A stretch of DNA of 64,000 nucleotides from Corythucha ciliata. Lineage: Eukaryota > Arthropoda > Insecta > Hemiptera > Tingidae. Position numbers and translations under genes: made by a program. The DNA lies in the NCBI GenBank assembly GCA_038030265.1, contig CM075941.1, forward strand, positions 15,934,001 through 15,998,000, given 5' to 3'. This document shows positions 44,410-56,720 of the stretch, piece by piece. Below the pieces are notes generated by a model. It was not told the DNA's origin and did no database searches. It worked only from the letters and a program-made list of their open reading frames with translations. Each line of letters starts with the position of its first letter. Position 1 is the first letter of the stretch.

Positions 44410-45439
44410 TCGCTCCGGCAGCTGGAGGTCGGAAAGAGTGCATTTCATTTCGTATGAGGATACCCTAAGTTGTCTCAGAAGTAATAATGTTGAGACCATG
44501 ATTTGTTTCGTTAATGTTTGACCCTTCCTCGTACTGTTTGATGACGGATTTGTTTAAGCTGAACTTGATAGGAATCAAAGGCTACTTCAAAATGAAATCA
44601 TCGTACCGAATATAATGCTTATGGAACCAACTGGTGATTTGTAGTGATTTTTTTACCAGTTCAAGCCATATTACCCCCTCCCCATCCAAGTGCCAAACCG
44701 CGTTCCGCTAAATTAACTTCTACGAGAGTTATCGTGCTAACAAGAAAACGGCCATATATATATAAAAATAGATATGAATCCTGGAGACCACTGAATTCGT
44801 GTTCTAGAGGTCCTGAAACGTGAAAAAAACATGACATGACCCATGTTTGCCACCATCACGACGAGACCAATAGTGCATTTTCAGAATGAAATGCACTAAA
44901 AATCCGGATGGAACTATCTAAATCTTATGCAGACTCCAAAAAAGGAGGCGTACCTTCCAGGGAGGTTCCTTCTTATAGCCATGGAAATAATCTTAATTAG
45001 TCCATTTTAATATACTTATATTAATAGCCTGACTCAGAGCTTCATCCTGAGAGATTCATTTTCTTCCGCTCTTCCTGTCATGTTCTTCACTGTTTTTTTT
45101 TTCTTCCCCCTCTCACTAGGTAAAGGTGAGAAACTTCCACTGGATGCAATAAATAATAATAAAAAAAATAAAAGAACCTTGATCGGGGCTTTGTTGGAAG
45201 TCCCGCAACCAATAACACGCTGCAACTACCTGTAAAATGTAAATGCCAGTGTTGCGCACAGTGGGCTGCTTTATTTTACATTTACCTAATTGTCTCGTTA
45301 ATGAATGTTTTTATTCTTAGACGCGTCTCGGTTGAAATATACGCGAAAAAGCCACGATCGTACAGTCGCTATCCTCCTGCCCAAACAACAGACCTCCCGT
45401 CAGATGAACCCACTCACCGTTGGGGATTAAAAAAATTCT

Positions 45440-45930
45440 GTAGCTCCTTATAGGCGGCTAAAATTGAGTGGGCGCGCTAATGTATTGTGCTGTTTTTGGA
45501 GCAAGTATACGCGCCTAATTTTTTTTTCTTTTGGAAAAAACGCTAACTCGCGGCTAAAAGTAAAGGAAAGCACTAGTTCACTGCTGAAATAGAGAAAGAG
45601 TGCCAAATTCACGGCTGAAATTGAGGAAAGGCGCTAAAAAGTGGAAAAACTTGAGACAAACCGCTATTTCACGAATAAAATTGACGAAAAGCGCTAATCA
45701 GCGGCTAAAATTGAGAGAATGCGGTAATTTAAGAATAAAAAAAGAGAAAAAGTGACAATTCGCAGTTAAAATTGAAAAATAAATAAAACGGGCTCATTAG
45801 CGGCTAAAAACGCCAATTTGCGGTTTCTGGTAGGAACATCGAGGCTAAAACTGAGAAAAAGCGCTAATTCATAGCCAAATGCGAACGAAATTGCTCATTA
45901 TTCGCTGCTAAATTTGAGGAAGAGATCTTA
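45440..45930 (-). repeat. Type A tandem array, reversed
   Basis: CGCTAATCAGCGGCTAAAAT-TGAGA units, minus polarity, running straight into a type B array of the same polarity. Confidence 0.8.
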
Positions 45931-45949
45931 ATCGTCTATAAATTGGATT

Positions 45950-46750
45950 TTTGAAGAAGTGAAAAATCCAATTGTGGTTTCTTCTCTGGGTTTCGAATGA
46001 GACAAATCCTCGATATTTGCTTATGGAAGAGCGAAAATTGCAATTTTAAAGAGCCATATTCACGACGTTTTGGTTTCCGAACGAGCCGAATTAGTTTATC
46101 GAGGTAACCTAAATTATTGAAAAGGCCAAAGCAATAAAATTTGTATTTTCATAAAGTAAAAATCCCCGGCATTGTGGCTTAGTGGCCAAATCCAAGAAGT
46201 TTGGTTCAAAAAGATGGAATGTCCACGAAGAAATGGAGGTTTGAAAAAACTGAACCAGGCTGCCTCCCCCCCCTCTAACGATAAATGCACCCCCCTCCTC
46301 TAAAACTCTACGGGAAATAAATTTGCTGATGCAAGTAGAACCACGAAATTCAAGGCTTAAAGGAGGCTAAATACACTAAATCGGTTATTTGAGTACGCCA
46401 CATGACCCCCAAAAAATTTGCTTTTTGAATGGATCAAATCACAAAATTTGGCTTTCGGATGCGGCGAAACCCGAGAAATTGCTTTTTTGCGCGAGTCCTA
46501 GCCCCGAGAAATCTATTTTTTATGAGCGAAATTTCGTTTTCGTCTGTGGAAATGTGGAATGACTTTTTGAGAAAGTACAACAAGTGAAATTGTGTTATTT
46601 AAGCAATAATCCACAGAATTTTGATAAAGGGTTAAACGTTCATCCTATAATAACATTACCTATAATTAACGTTAAACCTATGTGAAATTAATTTCTTCAA
46701 GTGCAAAAAATGTGAAAATTGGTGGGGAGGGGGGTGAAATCTAGCCACTG
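45950..46750 (-). repeat. Type B tandem array, reversed
   Basis: CACGAAATTC, GAGAAATTGCTTTTTTG-type units; interrupted by C-rich sequence near 46265-46300. Confidence 0.7.
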
Positions 46751-46899
46751 ATTCTAGACAACGACTCGTTCAGGCCGAGAATCTGAGGCCTCCGGAGACA
46801 GGCCGAAAGGGACTCATATGCACTTGATTATTTTTACCCCCTCCCAATTTCAATGACACCCGGGCAGTCCTTCGTGCAGGGACTAGTGCCTCGTGGGCT

Positions 46900-47200
46900 T
46901 GAAAACACCAATTTGCCGGCTTCAACAACATTCAATTTTTTGGGCTCGACAAAATCCAATTTGTACGGTTTGGCTGCTTCAAGAACCAAATTTTACGGAT
47001 TAACCGCGGACAAAAACTAGTTCTATACATTTTTTGGCACATCAAAAAAGCAAATTCAGGTGGACTCATTTAAAACCCTGACTTCACCCAATTTTCGCGG
47101 GTTCACTGCTTTTAGAAACAGCAATTTCATGGGGCTGGTCCTTTCAAATGTTAAATTTCGTAGTTTAGCCTCTTATTAACACTTTTGGCTGTTTCAAAAC
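46900..47200 (+). repeat. Short type B array, plus polarity
   Basis: CCAATTTGTACGGTTTGGCT and CAATTTTCGCGGGTTCA units; opposite polarity to the blocks on both sides. Confidence 0.65.
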
Positions 47201-47229
47201 CCTTCTCGTGAAAGTTTCTGGGATTTTCG

Positions 47230-47800
47230 TTTAGTTGCCTTGAATGCAGGGCTCAAACTGCGCTCAATGGCTGGCAAATATGTATAGCCACAAAATGACA
47301 TTTCTCGGTGCCAAAATCCACGAAATTGACCGTTTATGTGCCTTTATTTTATAAAATAGCAAGTTCCTGGTCTTTAATTTTGCGAATTTGAAAGTTTCGG
47401 CAATTTTTTCACTTTTAATTTTTTTTAGTGACCACGGAACCCGAGCTAGTCGGCACGGCTGGTGCAGTGACGGTGGTTCGTCACGGTTGCGTAACAAATA
47501 GCCGCAAAGTCACAACTGGTATTTTAGGTAGCTGGCTTTCCTGGCTTCCTGATGGCTTTAGTTTACAGTAAAGCGAGTTTCACGGCTTCGTTCAAACTAA
47601 TTTCAGAAGTTTGATGCCTTGGTTGAGGTACCCATAGTCTCACGAATAGCCGTGTAATTTCAACATTAAGCGCCCAGCATCGAGTATGCCAGTCATCATA
47701 AATTACTAAACTGAGCGAAATTACAAGTTTCCTACTGAATATCCGCAAAACTGCAAGTTTCGAGCATTTTTCTAAGCGAAAATGCAAGTTCTGGGTTTTA
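47230..47800 (-). repeat. Type C array, reversed
   Basis: GCGAAATTACAAGTTTCC and CACGAAATTGACCGTTTAT units. Confidence 0.65.
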
Positions 47801-47809
47801 CGTTATGAA

Positions 47810-49205
47810 ATTCGGCGGGTTCGGGGCTGAAATTGAGAAAAAACGCTTATTCATGAATGAAGGTACGGGGAGAACATGTCCCATGAATATTTTTTTTTCA
47901 AAACAAAGGCCAGATTTGTGCTTCTCATACCAAGAAATAGCCAGGTTTTCATTTTCATGCAATTTTTTGAAAAAAAAAAGCGACAGACCGACGGCATGCC
48001 GAAAATCACTTTTTTCAACTTTTCTGAGGAAGCCAGCTCGGACTCGATTTTTTTCAAGAACACCATACTTCCATTCCCCAAGGGAATATGGAAGTAAAAT
48101 TGCTAATTCGCGGCTAAAGTGGAGGCAAATCAATCACAGTATAAAATTGAGAAAAACTGCTGAAGCTAGCAAATTACAATTTTGAATTATAAGCGGCTAA
48201 AATTTAGAAGCAGCGGCTAATGCGCTGTCCAAGAATTAAGAAGGAAGTATGTGGCTAAAAGTCTAGAAAAGGGGCAAAAGCGAGCAACAGATCAACCGTG
48301 GAAGAAATTGAGAAAATCCGTGAATTCGCAGTTTCTCGATGAATCATCCACAGACCCATATTAAGAAAACATTGCCGATTCGCGGAGAACGGAGGCCTTT
48401 TTACGGCTACAACTTGAGGAAAAAACGCAAATTTGCCATTCGAACAAGCACTAACTCACAGCCAAAAGTAAAAAAAAAAAAAAATCGCTAATTGGCGTCT
48501 AAAATTGAGAAAACGCCAATTCCCGGCTGCTGGAGGCAACTTCAGGGTTCAAATTGAGCAAATGCGCTAATTCGTGGCTAAAAGTGAAGAACAAAATCGC
48601 TATTTTGCTGCTGAGAGTGATAAAAATTCTAATTACACACAATCGCACATAACGCTAATTCGCGACTTGAAATTGCTAAAAGCGCATGTTCGCTGCTAAA
48701 AAGGAGAAAAATCATTAATTTGTGGTTAACATTGAAAAAATTACTAATTCGCGGCCTAAACTGAAAGATATCGCTGACTCACTGCTGGGATTGATAAAAA
48801 CGCAAAGTATGGCCTAAAATCGGTGGGGGAGGGGGTGCTAATTTACGGACACTGTCGAGAAAAATCGCAAATTCAATCGAGAAAAACGCTAAAGTGGAGA
48901 AAGAGCGCTAATTCGCAGTGAAAATGGGGGAAAATCGCTAAATTTATAGTTAGAAGTGAAAAAATCACCAATTCGTGGATGAAATTGAGCTGATTCGTGG
49001 CCTATAATAAATAGCTAATTATCCGCTAGGATCGATGAAAACGTTTTTGTGGTTTGAATCGAGAAAAATTGCTAAATTATGGCACAATTGAGAAAAAGCG
49101 CAAATTCGCGGTTATAGTTGATGACAATCACAAAGTCAAGGGTAAAATGGAAGAAAAAAAGCGCTAATTTACTGCGATCATTGAGACAAAATGCTAGTTC
49201 ATGGC
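47810..49205 (-). repeat. Type A tandem array, reversed (longest type A block)
   Basis: About 35 units of CGCTAATTCGCGGCTAAAAT-TGAGAAAAA, period 30-45 bp, minus polarity. The stretch 47850-48100 is a non-unit insert with T- and A-runs. Confidence 0.85.
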
Positions 49206-49249
49206 AATTCATGCAAAACTCACTCAGGGGGCGCGGAGAGGCTGATTTA

Positions 49250-51290
49250 TAGGTATTTTTTCGCTCTAAAATTGATTACCTGCTTTTCCAGGAATAAAAA
49301 ATAAGAATCGAATGGACACGTTTTAAAAGGCTTAGCGATTTCAACTGTTTGCGTCAAACCTCAAAGACCTCACTCCAAAACGTTAATAGTGAAGTGTTTG
49401 TTTTCGTCGCGTCGAGGGGGGGATTTGCTCAAAATTCGCAGATAAAAAAAAATCCTGTTTTGAGAGGCCGGCAGAATCTTTGGAATTTCCGCGATTGAGC
49501 CTCCTCTCGTTAATGAAACAATTCAATATTGTAGGTATCAAAAAGTCGGTCCGAGGGGATTCGATACAAAAATGGAAATGGTCCATTAAGGGTGTTCCAT
49601 ATACGTGGAGAATGACTGAAGTGGAAATTGGATGGGGTGCACGAGGGAAAGAAGTTGACACCAACTTTAACCGATCTAGACATTTGTGATAATGGTGGGG
49701 ATGGGGGGAGTTGGAGGGTTTCATCGACTTGTACGTTTTTCAGAGCAATAGTTGAAATATTTGTGTTCGTTACGGCACTAGCGAAAAAGGCTCGAGTGAC
49801 TCAAAACTAAAACAAAAATTTGGTTATCAGAGAAAAACGTCGCGTCGCCCATTAATTAGCTTGCGGTTTTCGTGCACTATGAACGAACGTATAACCGGAC
49901 GCCAAAGTCATGAGCTCATTGAGAAATCCTTGAAAACCGTGAGGACAAACACGAAGATAAAGGTAGGGGTAATGAAAGATGGTGACGGTTTTGGTGATGG
50001 GGCGGGTGCAGACCGTGTGACTGGCGGGGGAGGGAGGACGAGTGCGTTCCTATATGTACGTGGAATTTTTATATTACTACGCACGCACACGGTAACGCTC
50101 ACACGCACTCCATATATAAACCAAAGAACGATGTGAATGATGGTGGTTTGATGCGTTTGACAAGTCTTTGGATCGCTGTAAATCCAAATTGATTGAACGT
50201 TAATGCAAGCGGTGAACAAGGCAGCGGTGGGGGGGGGCTTCCGTTATAAATTAAACAAGAGGCTTCTTTGAATCACACGAGCTTGACAAAAGAGTGAAAA
50301 ATGAGAAAAGGGTAAAAATGCCCCTCCTCATCATTCAAGTGTACATTCAAGATAAGACGATTTGAACGTTTAAAAGCCAGACAGTTTTTATTTTTACCGC
50401 CGCACTTGTCGACATGTTCACAACATTCTTTTGCTCTTATAGGGCAATTATTCACCGAAAATTGACCGCTGCTTTATATAGAAGGCGTTAAATACCCCCC
50501 CCCCCCCCCATAATCCATTACAAAGGAAAACTCAGTCCTCACAAGTCTATAGGTGCATGTTCTCTACCACTACGCTCCCCGCAACTCCTCTTTCTCTTCT
50601 ACACCATTTGAACCGCCTGAGGCCCTATTAATTGGCCTAATCGACTTCCCACGCCCGCATGCATATAGAAACGTAAAATTTTTACCGCCCTCTTAACAAC
50701 GCTTTCGAGTGGGTTCGCTGTTTTTTTTTTCTTATACATAAAAATCCTCTTTGAACGAACGCTAAGATCAGGATCAAACAATCTTATTATTACTGAATAA
50801 AGCGAAGGAAATTAAACCTTGGCCACCGGGCGCCGCATAATTTGACTTCATAGTCATAAATGACACTTTTTCTTACAGGGGACAGTCGTTACTCTGCTAA
50901 TAGTTGAAAGATAAAACTTTAGTACCTATTGATAGTTTTCAAGGAAAATCCAAGAAAACTGGCTGTTAATTGGCGTATTTTTCTGTTATGACGCACACCT
51001 AAAAATTGTTTTCGATGAATTGGCCAGCATTTATGATATACGTCAAGCCAGTGGCCTAGCGGTTTTCCCATATATGTACCTACATAAAATCCATTGGTAA
51101 AATTGTTTGACCCTCGAATTTGGACACATAACGAGAAAATTACCTCGTAAAACTAAAAAGCGACGATTTTTTTTTTTTCCTCCCGCAAGTTGCATCTGGC
51201 GGAAAACCGTCAATCACCGCACATCAACGCGCATTTTTAAAACCACAATTTTTAGGCACAACGCGTCTAAAAATTTCGACCAAAAAACAA
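49250..51290. other. No gene recognised
   Basis: Non-array sequence with a C13 run near 50497. Frames of 60-113 codons on both strands (e.g. 49383-49724 -, 49861-50136 +) show no motif. Confidence 0.45.
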
Positions 51291-51299
51291 AAAACAAGA

Positions 51300-51480
51300 A
51301 CAAAATCGGCACCGACGAGCCTTCACGCGGGACACCGGGGACCCCACTGGCACTTTGCGCGATTCGCTTCTCTTTTTTTTTTCGAGCGGAGCGCTCGCTT
51401 GGGCGGCGGGCGGGCGGCAGCGGGCCTTATAGGCGTGTGCGTTCCAGGGGCGAGCTTTAGGAAGCGTTCGGAGGATTTTT
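51300..51480 (-). promoter_or_regulatory. CpG-rich patch with a TATA-like box on the minus strand
   Basis: A local GC-rich, CpG-dense stretch (GGGCGGCGGGCGGGCGGC and similar) in AT-rich surroundings. The minus strand reads GCCTATAAGGCCC near 51428-51434. It is on the IP3K strand 21 kb upstream of exon 1 and could be a distal promoter with a 5' UTR exon. No initiator motif at the right distance is obvious. Confidence 0.2.
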
Positions 51481-51961
51481 TTTTTTTCTCTCTCTCGAAC
51501 GAGTTGGAAAGAAAGAAGGGGAAAACGAAATTATAAAGAGCGAGAAAGATGGTTATAATGGAGAGAGAAAGAGTGAGAGAGAGTGACTATATTAACGAGG
51601 AGTGTTTAGACGTTAAGGGTGGGAGGGGAGCGCTCCGTGACGTAAGTAATGACATCACAATTTTTATTTATTTATTTTTCTCTCTCAAGAATGATGTCTC
51701 GAATGAAGCAATCCTGTTTTGACTAATTTATCCGTGAGCGGGGGGTGGTAGGGTAGAGGAGGGGGTTTAAGACACACAAAAAAATATTTCAAGCTCGTCT
51801 TTAAACTGAGTTCAACGTAATTTTCATTTAATTGAGTAATGAGGATGGACGTCGTCTCGATAAAAAAAAAAATCCTCTCCTTTGGCCTCGATTTGTCGTA
51901 TAACGACACCATTGTAACGTTCCGATTCGATCAATTTTGTTTTTGTTTCGTCCTCTTCGCG

Positions 51962-52009
<48 letters not shown>

Positions 52010-52740
52010 CTCCTTGACTTTGAACCACCTTTTAGAGCTTCGCTTCAAGCTTAATTATTTCGAAACAATTAACGTTAAATATAACCATGTTCTTTGAACG
52101 GTATAATAACAGCTAATTAAGGGAGAAAATCGTTTAAAATGAGGCAGCGTTATATAGAAACACTGCAAATGGGGAGTAAAACTAAACTCATCAAAATAAT
52201 AATGACCGTTTTCGTCTATGAGGAGAGCGAAAAAAGTTGTTTTAACTCGTTTCTCGCGTTATTCAAAATTTACAAACATGATATAAGCGAAAAATTATCA
52301 GTTCCTGGTGGATGGGAACTATTGTGAGAACTGTGATGGGGGGGGGGGATTGATCGGCCAATGGACTGACGAATGCTGAAGAGATACGTGGACGGCTACA
52401 CGTATTGTTGAAAATACGTGTGATTTATCCTCGTCACCCTCATCTGTTTACCCTCATCACTCATCATAGTGGACGCTGGGTTAGGTACACTGACTCAGCT
52501 GTAATCACAAATTGCTGACCCTTTGTCAGCAATTTACCGGACAGAAAACGTATAGCTCCAGCAGCAACCTTTCCATGGCTGACGCAATAAGCCCGGGAAA
52601 TCTGGCAGTTTAAGCAGCACCCCAAAAAAAGTGACAACAAGGTATATAGATTGCAATTTTCCTTCAGAAACTGACTGAGACCAAAACCAGCCAAATATTC
52701 TTTTTATTGAGCTGTAATCCGCAGTTGACAGTTTGTGTGA
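51481..52740. other. AT-rich sequence with simple repeats, no gene
   Basis: CT-rich and GA-rich runs at 51480-51590, A43 at 51965-52007; a 62-codon frame (52139-52327 +) has no motif. Confidence 0.45.
51965..52007 (+). repeat. Poly-A tract, the longest in the window
   Basis: 43 uninterrupted A; frames through it give only Lys or Phe runs. Confidence 0.95.
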
Positions 52741-52785
52741 CTGAATAATCTAGCGGTCGTTCAACATCGTGGTGGAATTATTTTG

Positions 52786-52975
52786 CGGTACGGACATTTT
52801 GTGGTTCAGCCATTTTGTGGTTCTACCATTTCTAATTGACCTCAGTCATTATAGTCCGAACGACAGGGCACAAACCGGGTTCTACCATTTTGTGGTTCAA
52901 TCATTTTGAGTTAAGACCATTTTGTGGTTAACCATTTTGTGCTTCGACCATTTCCTGGTTCTACCATTTCGTCAT
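52786..52975 (+). repeat. 16 bp minisatellite, two blocks
   Basis: ACCATTTTGTGGTTCT and close variants, three to four copies at 52786-52835 and about seven at 52880-52975, separated by ~45 bp of unrelated sequence. Not part of types A-D. Confidence 0.85.
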
Positions 52976-53099
52976 TCGCCGCCTGCTGTACTATAAGTGC
53001 TTTTTCTGGCCCATCGTTCGTTACGGTGCCCCTCTGGTAGCGCACACATATGTTTGCAAGTTTTTTCAGGCAACGGTTCTTAGATACACAAGAGGAGGG

Positions 53100-54550
53100 G
53101 GGCGATAATTAACCAACCCACGCCCCACCCGACCAATTGAGCTAATGAAATCGTTCTTAGAAAGTGATTGGGAGGGGGTGGGTAGGTTGGCTCATGATGG
53201 TGAGAGGACTCAAAGGCATCCTCCCTCTCTTCTTCGACGTCCAAGGCATGTGGCCGTCTATTTTAGACTCCCTTTGTACACTCGGGCTTTCCTCCGACAT
53301 CTTTTGTCCTTCTCGCCCAGTTACGTCAAGCAATGGTGACTGTTTACACAATATGTCGCACTTCCTCCGGATGCCCTTCGGCCAGGCACGACCGTATATT
53401 CTGGGGAACTCCTCAATATGTGGATAGTATACCTATAGGATGTTTCCAACTTTTTGCAGGCCTGTACTAAATTTTTGGCCCGGATACCCCAGTAAAAACG
53501 GTCCCAAAGTTCATCCCTGCACGGAATCCTTGACTAGCCCTGATGGCCAACCAGTCCCGACCGGCGAAAACGTGGTGGATTTTTCGGACTGAGGGTGTTG
53601 GCATACGCCTTGGACCGAAATCGGACGGATAATGAGTTTCCTGCTCGGGTAATACAGAGAAGCGCCCCTACCGGTAGTCAGGGACGCGAGCAGGAGTCAT
53701 CCGTACCACGTCCAACTTTCCAGTCTCCCGGTGGGTCTTCCCTCCCCCACATATCCTCGTGGTGGCTGCCGCAGTAAAGCACGGGGGCCGGTAGTACAAC
53801 ACTAGTCCACCATTACGACCATGGCCACCACCTACCCTTGTGGGACGGTTATGTTGCAGTGCCGAGCACACGGTGCGGTGAGCTGTCTATTTAACACAAC
53901 CACCGAGTCTAACCGCCCGACACCCTTCTGGAAACAACACGAGCGCCCACCCCAAAGAATGACAATCGCCACTGAGTCCAGTGGAGTCACCTGCAGGATA
54001 AGAACAGCTATACGCTTTTCTCCGTTGCTACCACTTGAGACTCTGTGTGCCCCACGATTTACTGGTCAATCCCTTATGCGAGCGTCGGTCTTCAGGGGCC
54101 CTCTTCCGTCCCCCTCATCACCATGGGCGCTCTCTGGTCCCGTTTGCTTCCCTTTCACTCATCATACTCGGTACCACGACGGGTCCCCCGAAAGTCATAG
54201 AGCTTACATAATGTGACCCAACTGCCGCCGTCATCTGCCCCTCTGTCGGTGGGTCTATGGCCGGATCGTAATATTATGAATATGCCCCATCAAAGCCTTA
54301 ATTTTAATTATATCAGCCAAAAGCGCAGGGCACTCCGTAAAGGCATCACTTTTTTTTTTTTTTTTGAGGGTACGGACCCGGATCTACCGAGTCCGCTGGC
54401 GCCTAAGCTCTTAAGCGGCTCTTACACCATACCCTGAGAATCCATTAGCTATGCACTTCACACCCGTACTACACGGGCGTTTCGGTCGATACGCGGTTTG
54501 TCATACGTGCACCGCCGTGAACGCCCACACGAAGCAGAGTGAGCCGTGTT
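53100..54550. other. GC-rich block of unknown origin
   Basis: Sharply richer in G+C than its flanks, with a 131-codon plus frame (53821-54216) lacking any motif I know. It ends in the tRNA-like sequence below. Composition suggests an acquired element, perhaps a degraded retroelement; no RT, protease or integrase motif found. Confidence 0.35.
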
Positions 54551-54559
54551 ACAGCTCGC

Positions 54560-54655
54560 CGCAGCCTTATAGTGTAATGGGCAATAGCTGTATTCGAACC
54601 CAGGCCCGCTGGGTTGCGAAGCGTGTATTGTATCAATTACACCATCGAGGCGCGC
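54560..54655 (-). mobile_element. tRNA-like sequence (degenerate, SINE head or tRNA pseudogene)
   Basis: The minus strand reads GCGCCTCGATGGTGTAATTG (A-box-like), then a poor anticodon arm, then CCTGGGTTCGAATACAG (B-box and T-stem). The acceptor stem does not close. Short inverse sequences (CCTTA...TAAGG) frame it. Confidence 0.5.
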
Positions 54656-54879
54656 TAAGGCATCACCTTATCTAAAGAAGTGAAAAAAGAGGGCACGATT
54701 CTCCAGTGGCAACCAGCAAGGTTGCGGTGCTTTCCTACGGCGCGGCTGTTCTCTCACTAAACTCACTCTAAATCTCGTTAATTGGAAAAGTGGTCGATCG
54801 AACAAAATTTGCGAGAAAAAATAAATCAATCTATCTCTCTCTTTAACACACTGTCTTTCTCTCTCTCGTGGATAGCAGC

Positions 54880-55165
54880 AGAATGGGCCGTCTCGAATGA
54901 GCCAAGCCGGCGAAATTTCGTTTCAGAAGGAGCCAAACCCGGTGAAATTGTTTTCAGAAAGTGCCAGATCCGCGAAATTCGGTGTTAGCAAGAGCTGAAT
55001 CTACGAAATTAATTTTTGGTCAAGCCAGCAAAAATGCTTTTTGAATGGCCCTATCAGAGCGATTTTTTTAAAGTAGCGAACCCCCGAAGTTGCTCGGGGG
55101 TGTGGGTGAGGTGGGGGGTGAGACAGCCCCCCCCCTTCCGAAAAAATTGGTTTTTCATTAACCAA
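54880..55165 (-). repeat. Type B array, reversed
   Basis: GCGAAATTTCGTTTCAGAAGG and GTGAAATTGTTTTCAGAAAG units. Confidence 0.65.
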
Positions 55166-55199
55166 CTCCACGAAGTTTTGTGTTCTGTGTGTGTTTTGC

Positions 55200-55895
55200 G
55201 TTGCGTAGTGTGTATGTGACAAAATGGAGAACTTGCCTATTTTTTTTATTTTTATTCGCTCATGGCGTTCTTGGATAGAAGTTATTGAGGAAAGAGTAGG
55301 AAAAAGTGAAAAAATCGCGCGGGAAATATTTTTATTTAATTTTTAAAGTAAAGAGTTTCGCGATGGAGGGGGTTTTGACAGAAGTGACCATGTGACGTCA
55401 ATACCACTAGCGTGTTTTGACAGTTGACAGGCTTATCACAATCAACCGAACCTGAACGATGGTTTCAGTGCTCTTCAACTCAGTACATATGTTTGGATGC
55501 AACAAGGAAAACAACATTTCTTAATTTTTCTGACGAAATAGGGCAATAAATAGGAACGCAGCACACCAACGCAAAACAGCGAAGCAATGAACGTGCAAGT
55601 TGTTGTAACCGTAAGGTTCTATGATGGTTGCAATGATACTGGATGAGGAGTGAAGTGGTTAGGCTGATGGTTGGCGGGGATAGAAGGGAGACGTGCCTGA
55701 GAGGGGTTGGTTGGCGGTTGTGACGTCACATTTACAACCCTCGTCTAAGTCGATCAGCTGGTAATTCACGGATGTTTTAAAATTCAATTAAAAATCGCTG
55801 CTTGCACCTATTAAGTTGCGGTTTTCACCATTCTCGTTCTCGTTCGTTTTAGCACTACTATCGACTGAGAACGAAAAAATAAAAAAAATGTCATG
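55200..55895. other. No gene recognised
   Basis: AT-rich, non-array. Confidence 0.4.
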
Positions 55896-55899
55896 CAAG

Positions 55900-56235
55900 T
55901 TCTCCATTGGGCTCTGAACGAGCCAACCCCACGAAAATTCATTTTTTGATGATGCGGAAATAGGTTTTCCGAGTGGGCCGAAGCCCTCTTTGGTGATGCC
56001 GTTAGAAACAGTTGGTTTTGCATTAGAAGACCCTGCCAAACGGTGTTAATGAAAGAGTGCCAAACGGCCCATACGTGCCCATTAAAATGAGCCATTATCC
56101 TCTAGAACGCGAAAAACCCGTGAAGTTCGCGTTTTTGTGCAGCTAACCCAGTGTAATCCGCATAATTTGGTTTTTGAAAGAGTCCAAACGGTAGCATTGC
56201 TTTTTTGAAGGACCCAAACCCGTAAAATTTATTTT
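55900..56235 (-). repeat. Type B units, reversed, including copy 1 of a 176 bp direct repeat
   Basis: CACGAAAATTCATTTTTTGA and GTAAAATTTATTTTTTAA units; 55991-56166 recurs at 56721-56896. Confidence 0.6.
55991..56166 (+). repeat. Direct repeat, copy 1 (176 bp)
   Basis: Matches 56721-56896 at a constant offset of 730 without net indels; shared blocks include CAGTTGGTTTTGCATTAGAA and ATCCTCTAGAACGCGAAAAA. Confidence 0.9.
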
Positions 56236-56695
56236 TTAATAATTGAGCTTAGATGACCCTATCTAAGGGCATTTAAGGGATTACTCGCCTTCTCACCGCA
56301 TCAGCCTAGTCACAACGCGTTTTTTTTTTTTTTACATTTTTTATCGGGCCCTGTGAATTCTAGGGAGTGGGTAGGCTGAAAATAAGTAAATTAATCTTTA
56401 AATTAAATATACTTCGGCCCATATTCATAGACATTTCTTAAACTTAAATTTCCCTAAGTGGGCGTCAAAACAGATGATTTTATTCCAACAAAAAGTGGAT
56501 TGACTTTTATTTAGGATAATTTTAACTTAAGTAGCGATTATGAATACGGGCCTTACTCTCCTATACTTGTTTTGAGTTCCAAGAAAAAATTGCTCCCGAG
56601 GTGGGCTTCGAGCCCACGACCTTCTAGTTTCGCGCCAGGTGCTCTCCCATCTGATCTATCCCGGGAGTCCACGAAAAGAGCGAATCCACCCAGGA
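56236..56695 (-). mobile_element. tRNA-derived SINE, copy 2, interrupted by a MITE
   Basis: Same family and orientation as 3243-3679. The head, at 56670-56585 on the minus strand, has GGGATAGATCAGATGG and B-box GGCTCGAAGCC (one base off GGTTCGAATCC). The body runs to TTGAGCTTAG at the left end. A T-run (56322-56333) and the MITE at 56416-56552 lie inside. It sits between the two copies of a direct repeat. Confidence 0.8.
56416..56552. mobile_element. 137 bp MITE in SINE copy 2
   Basis: Ends GGCCCATATTCATAGAC and complement GGCCCGTATTCATAATC; flanks TTC (56413-56415) and TTA (56553-56555), i.e. a TTA duplication with one change. Same end family as 24140-24277. Confidence 0.8.
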
Positions 56696-56720
56696 GAAAT
56701 CCCCTCTCGCAACAAATTTT

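Larger units (their letters stand above)
43441..45435. other. AT-rich sequence with simple repeats, no gene
   Basis: (AG)n at 43849-43874, TTTA-rich run near 44081-44104, A21 at 44389-44409. Confidence 0.5.

Noticed and set aside
51824..52054. Poly-Phe / poly-Lys frames
   Set aside because: Translation of the 43 bp A-tract.
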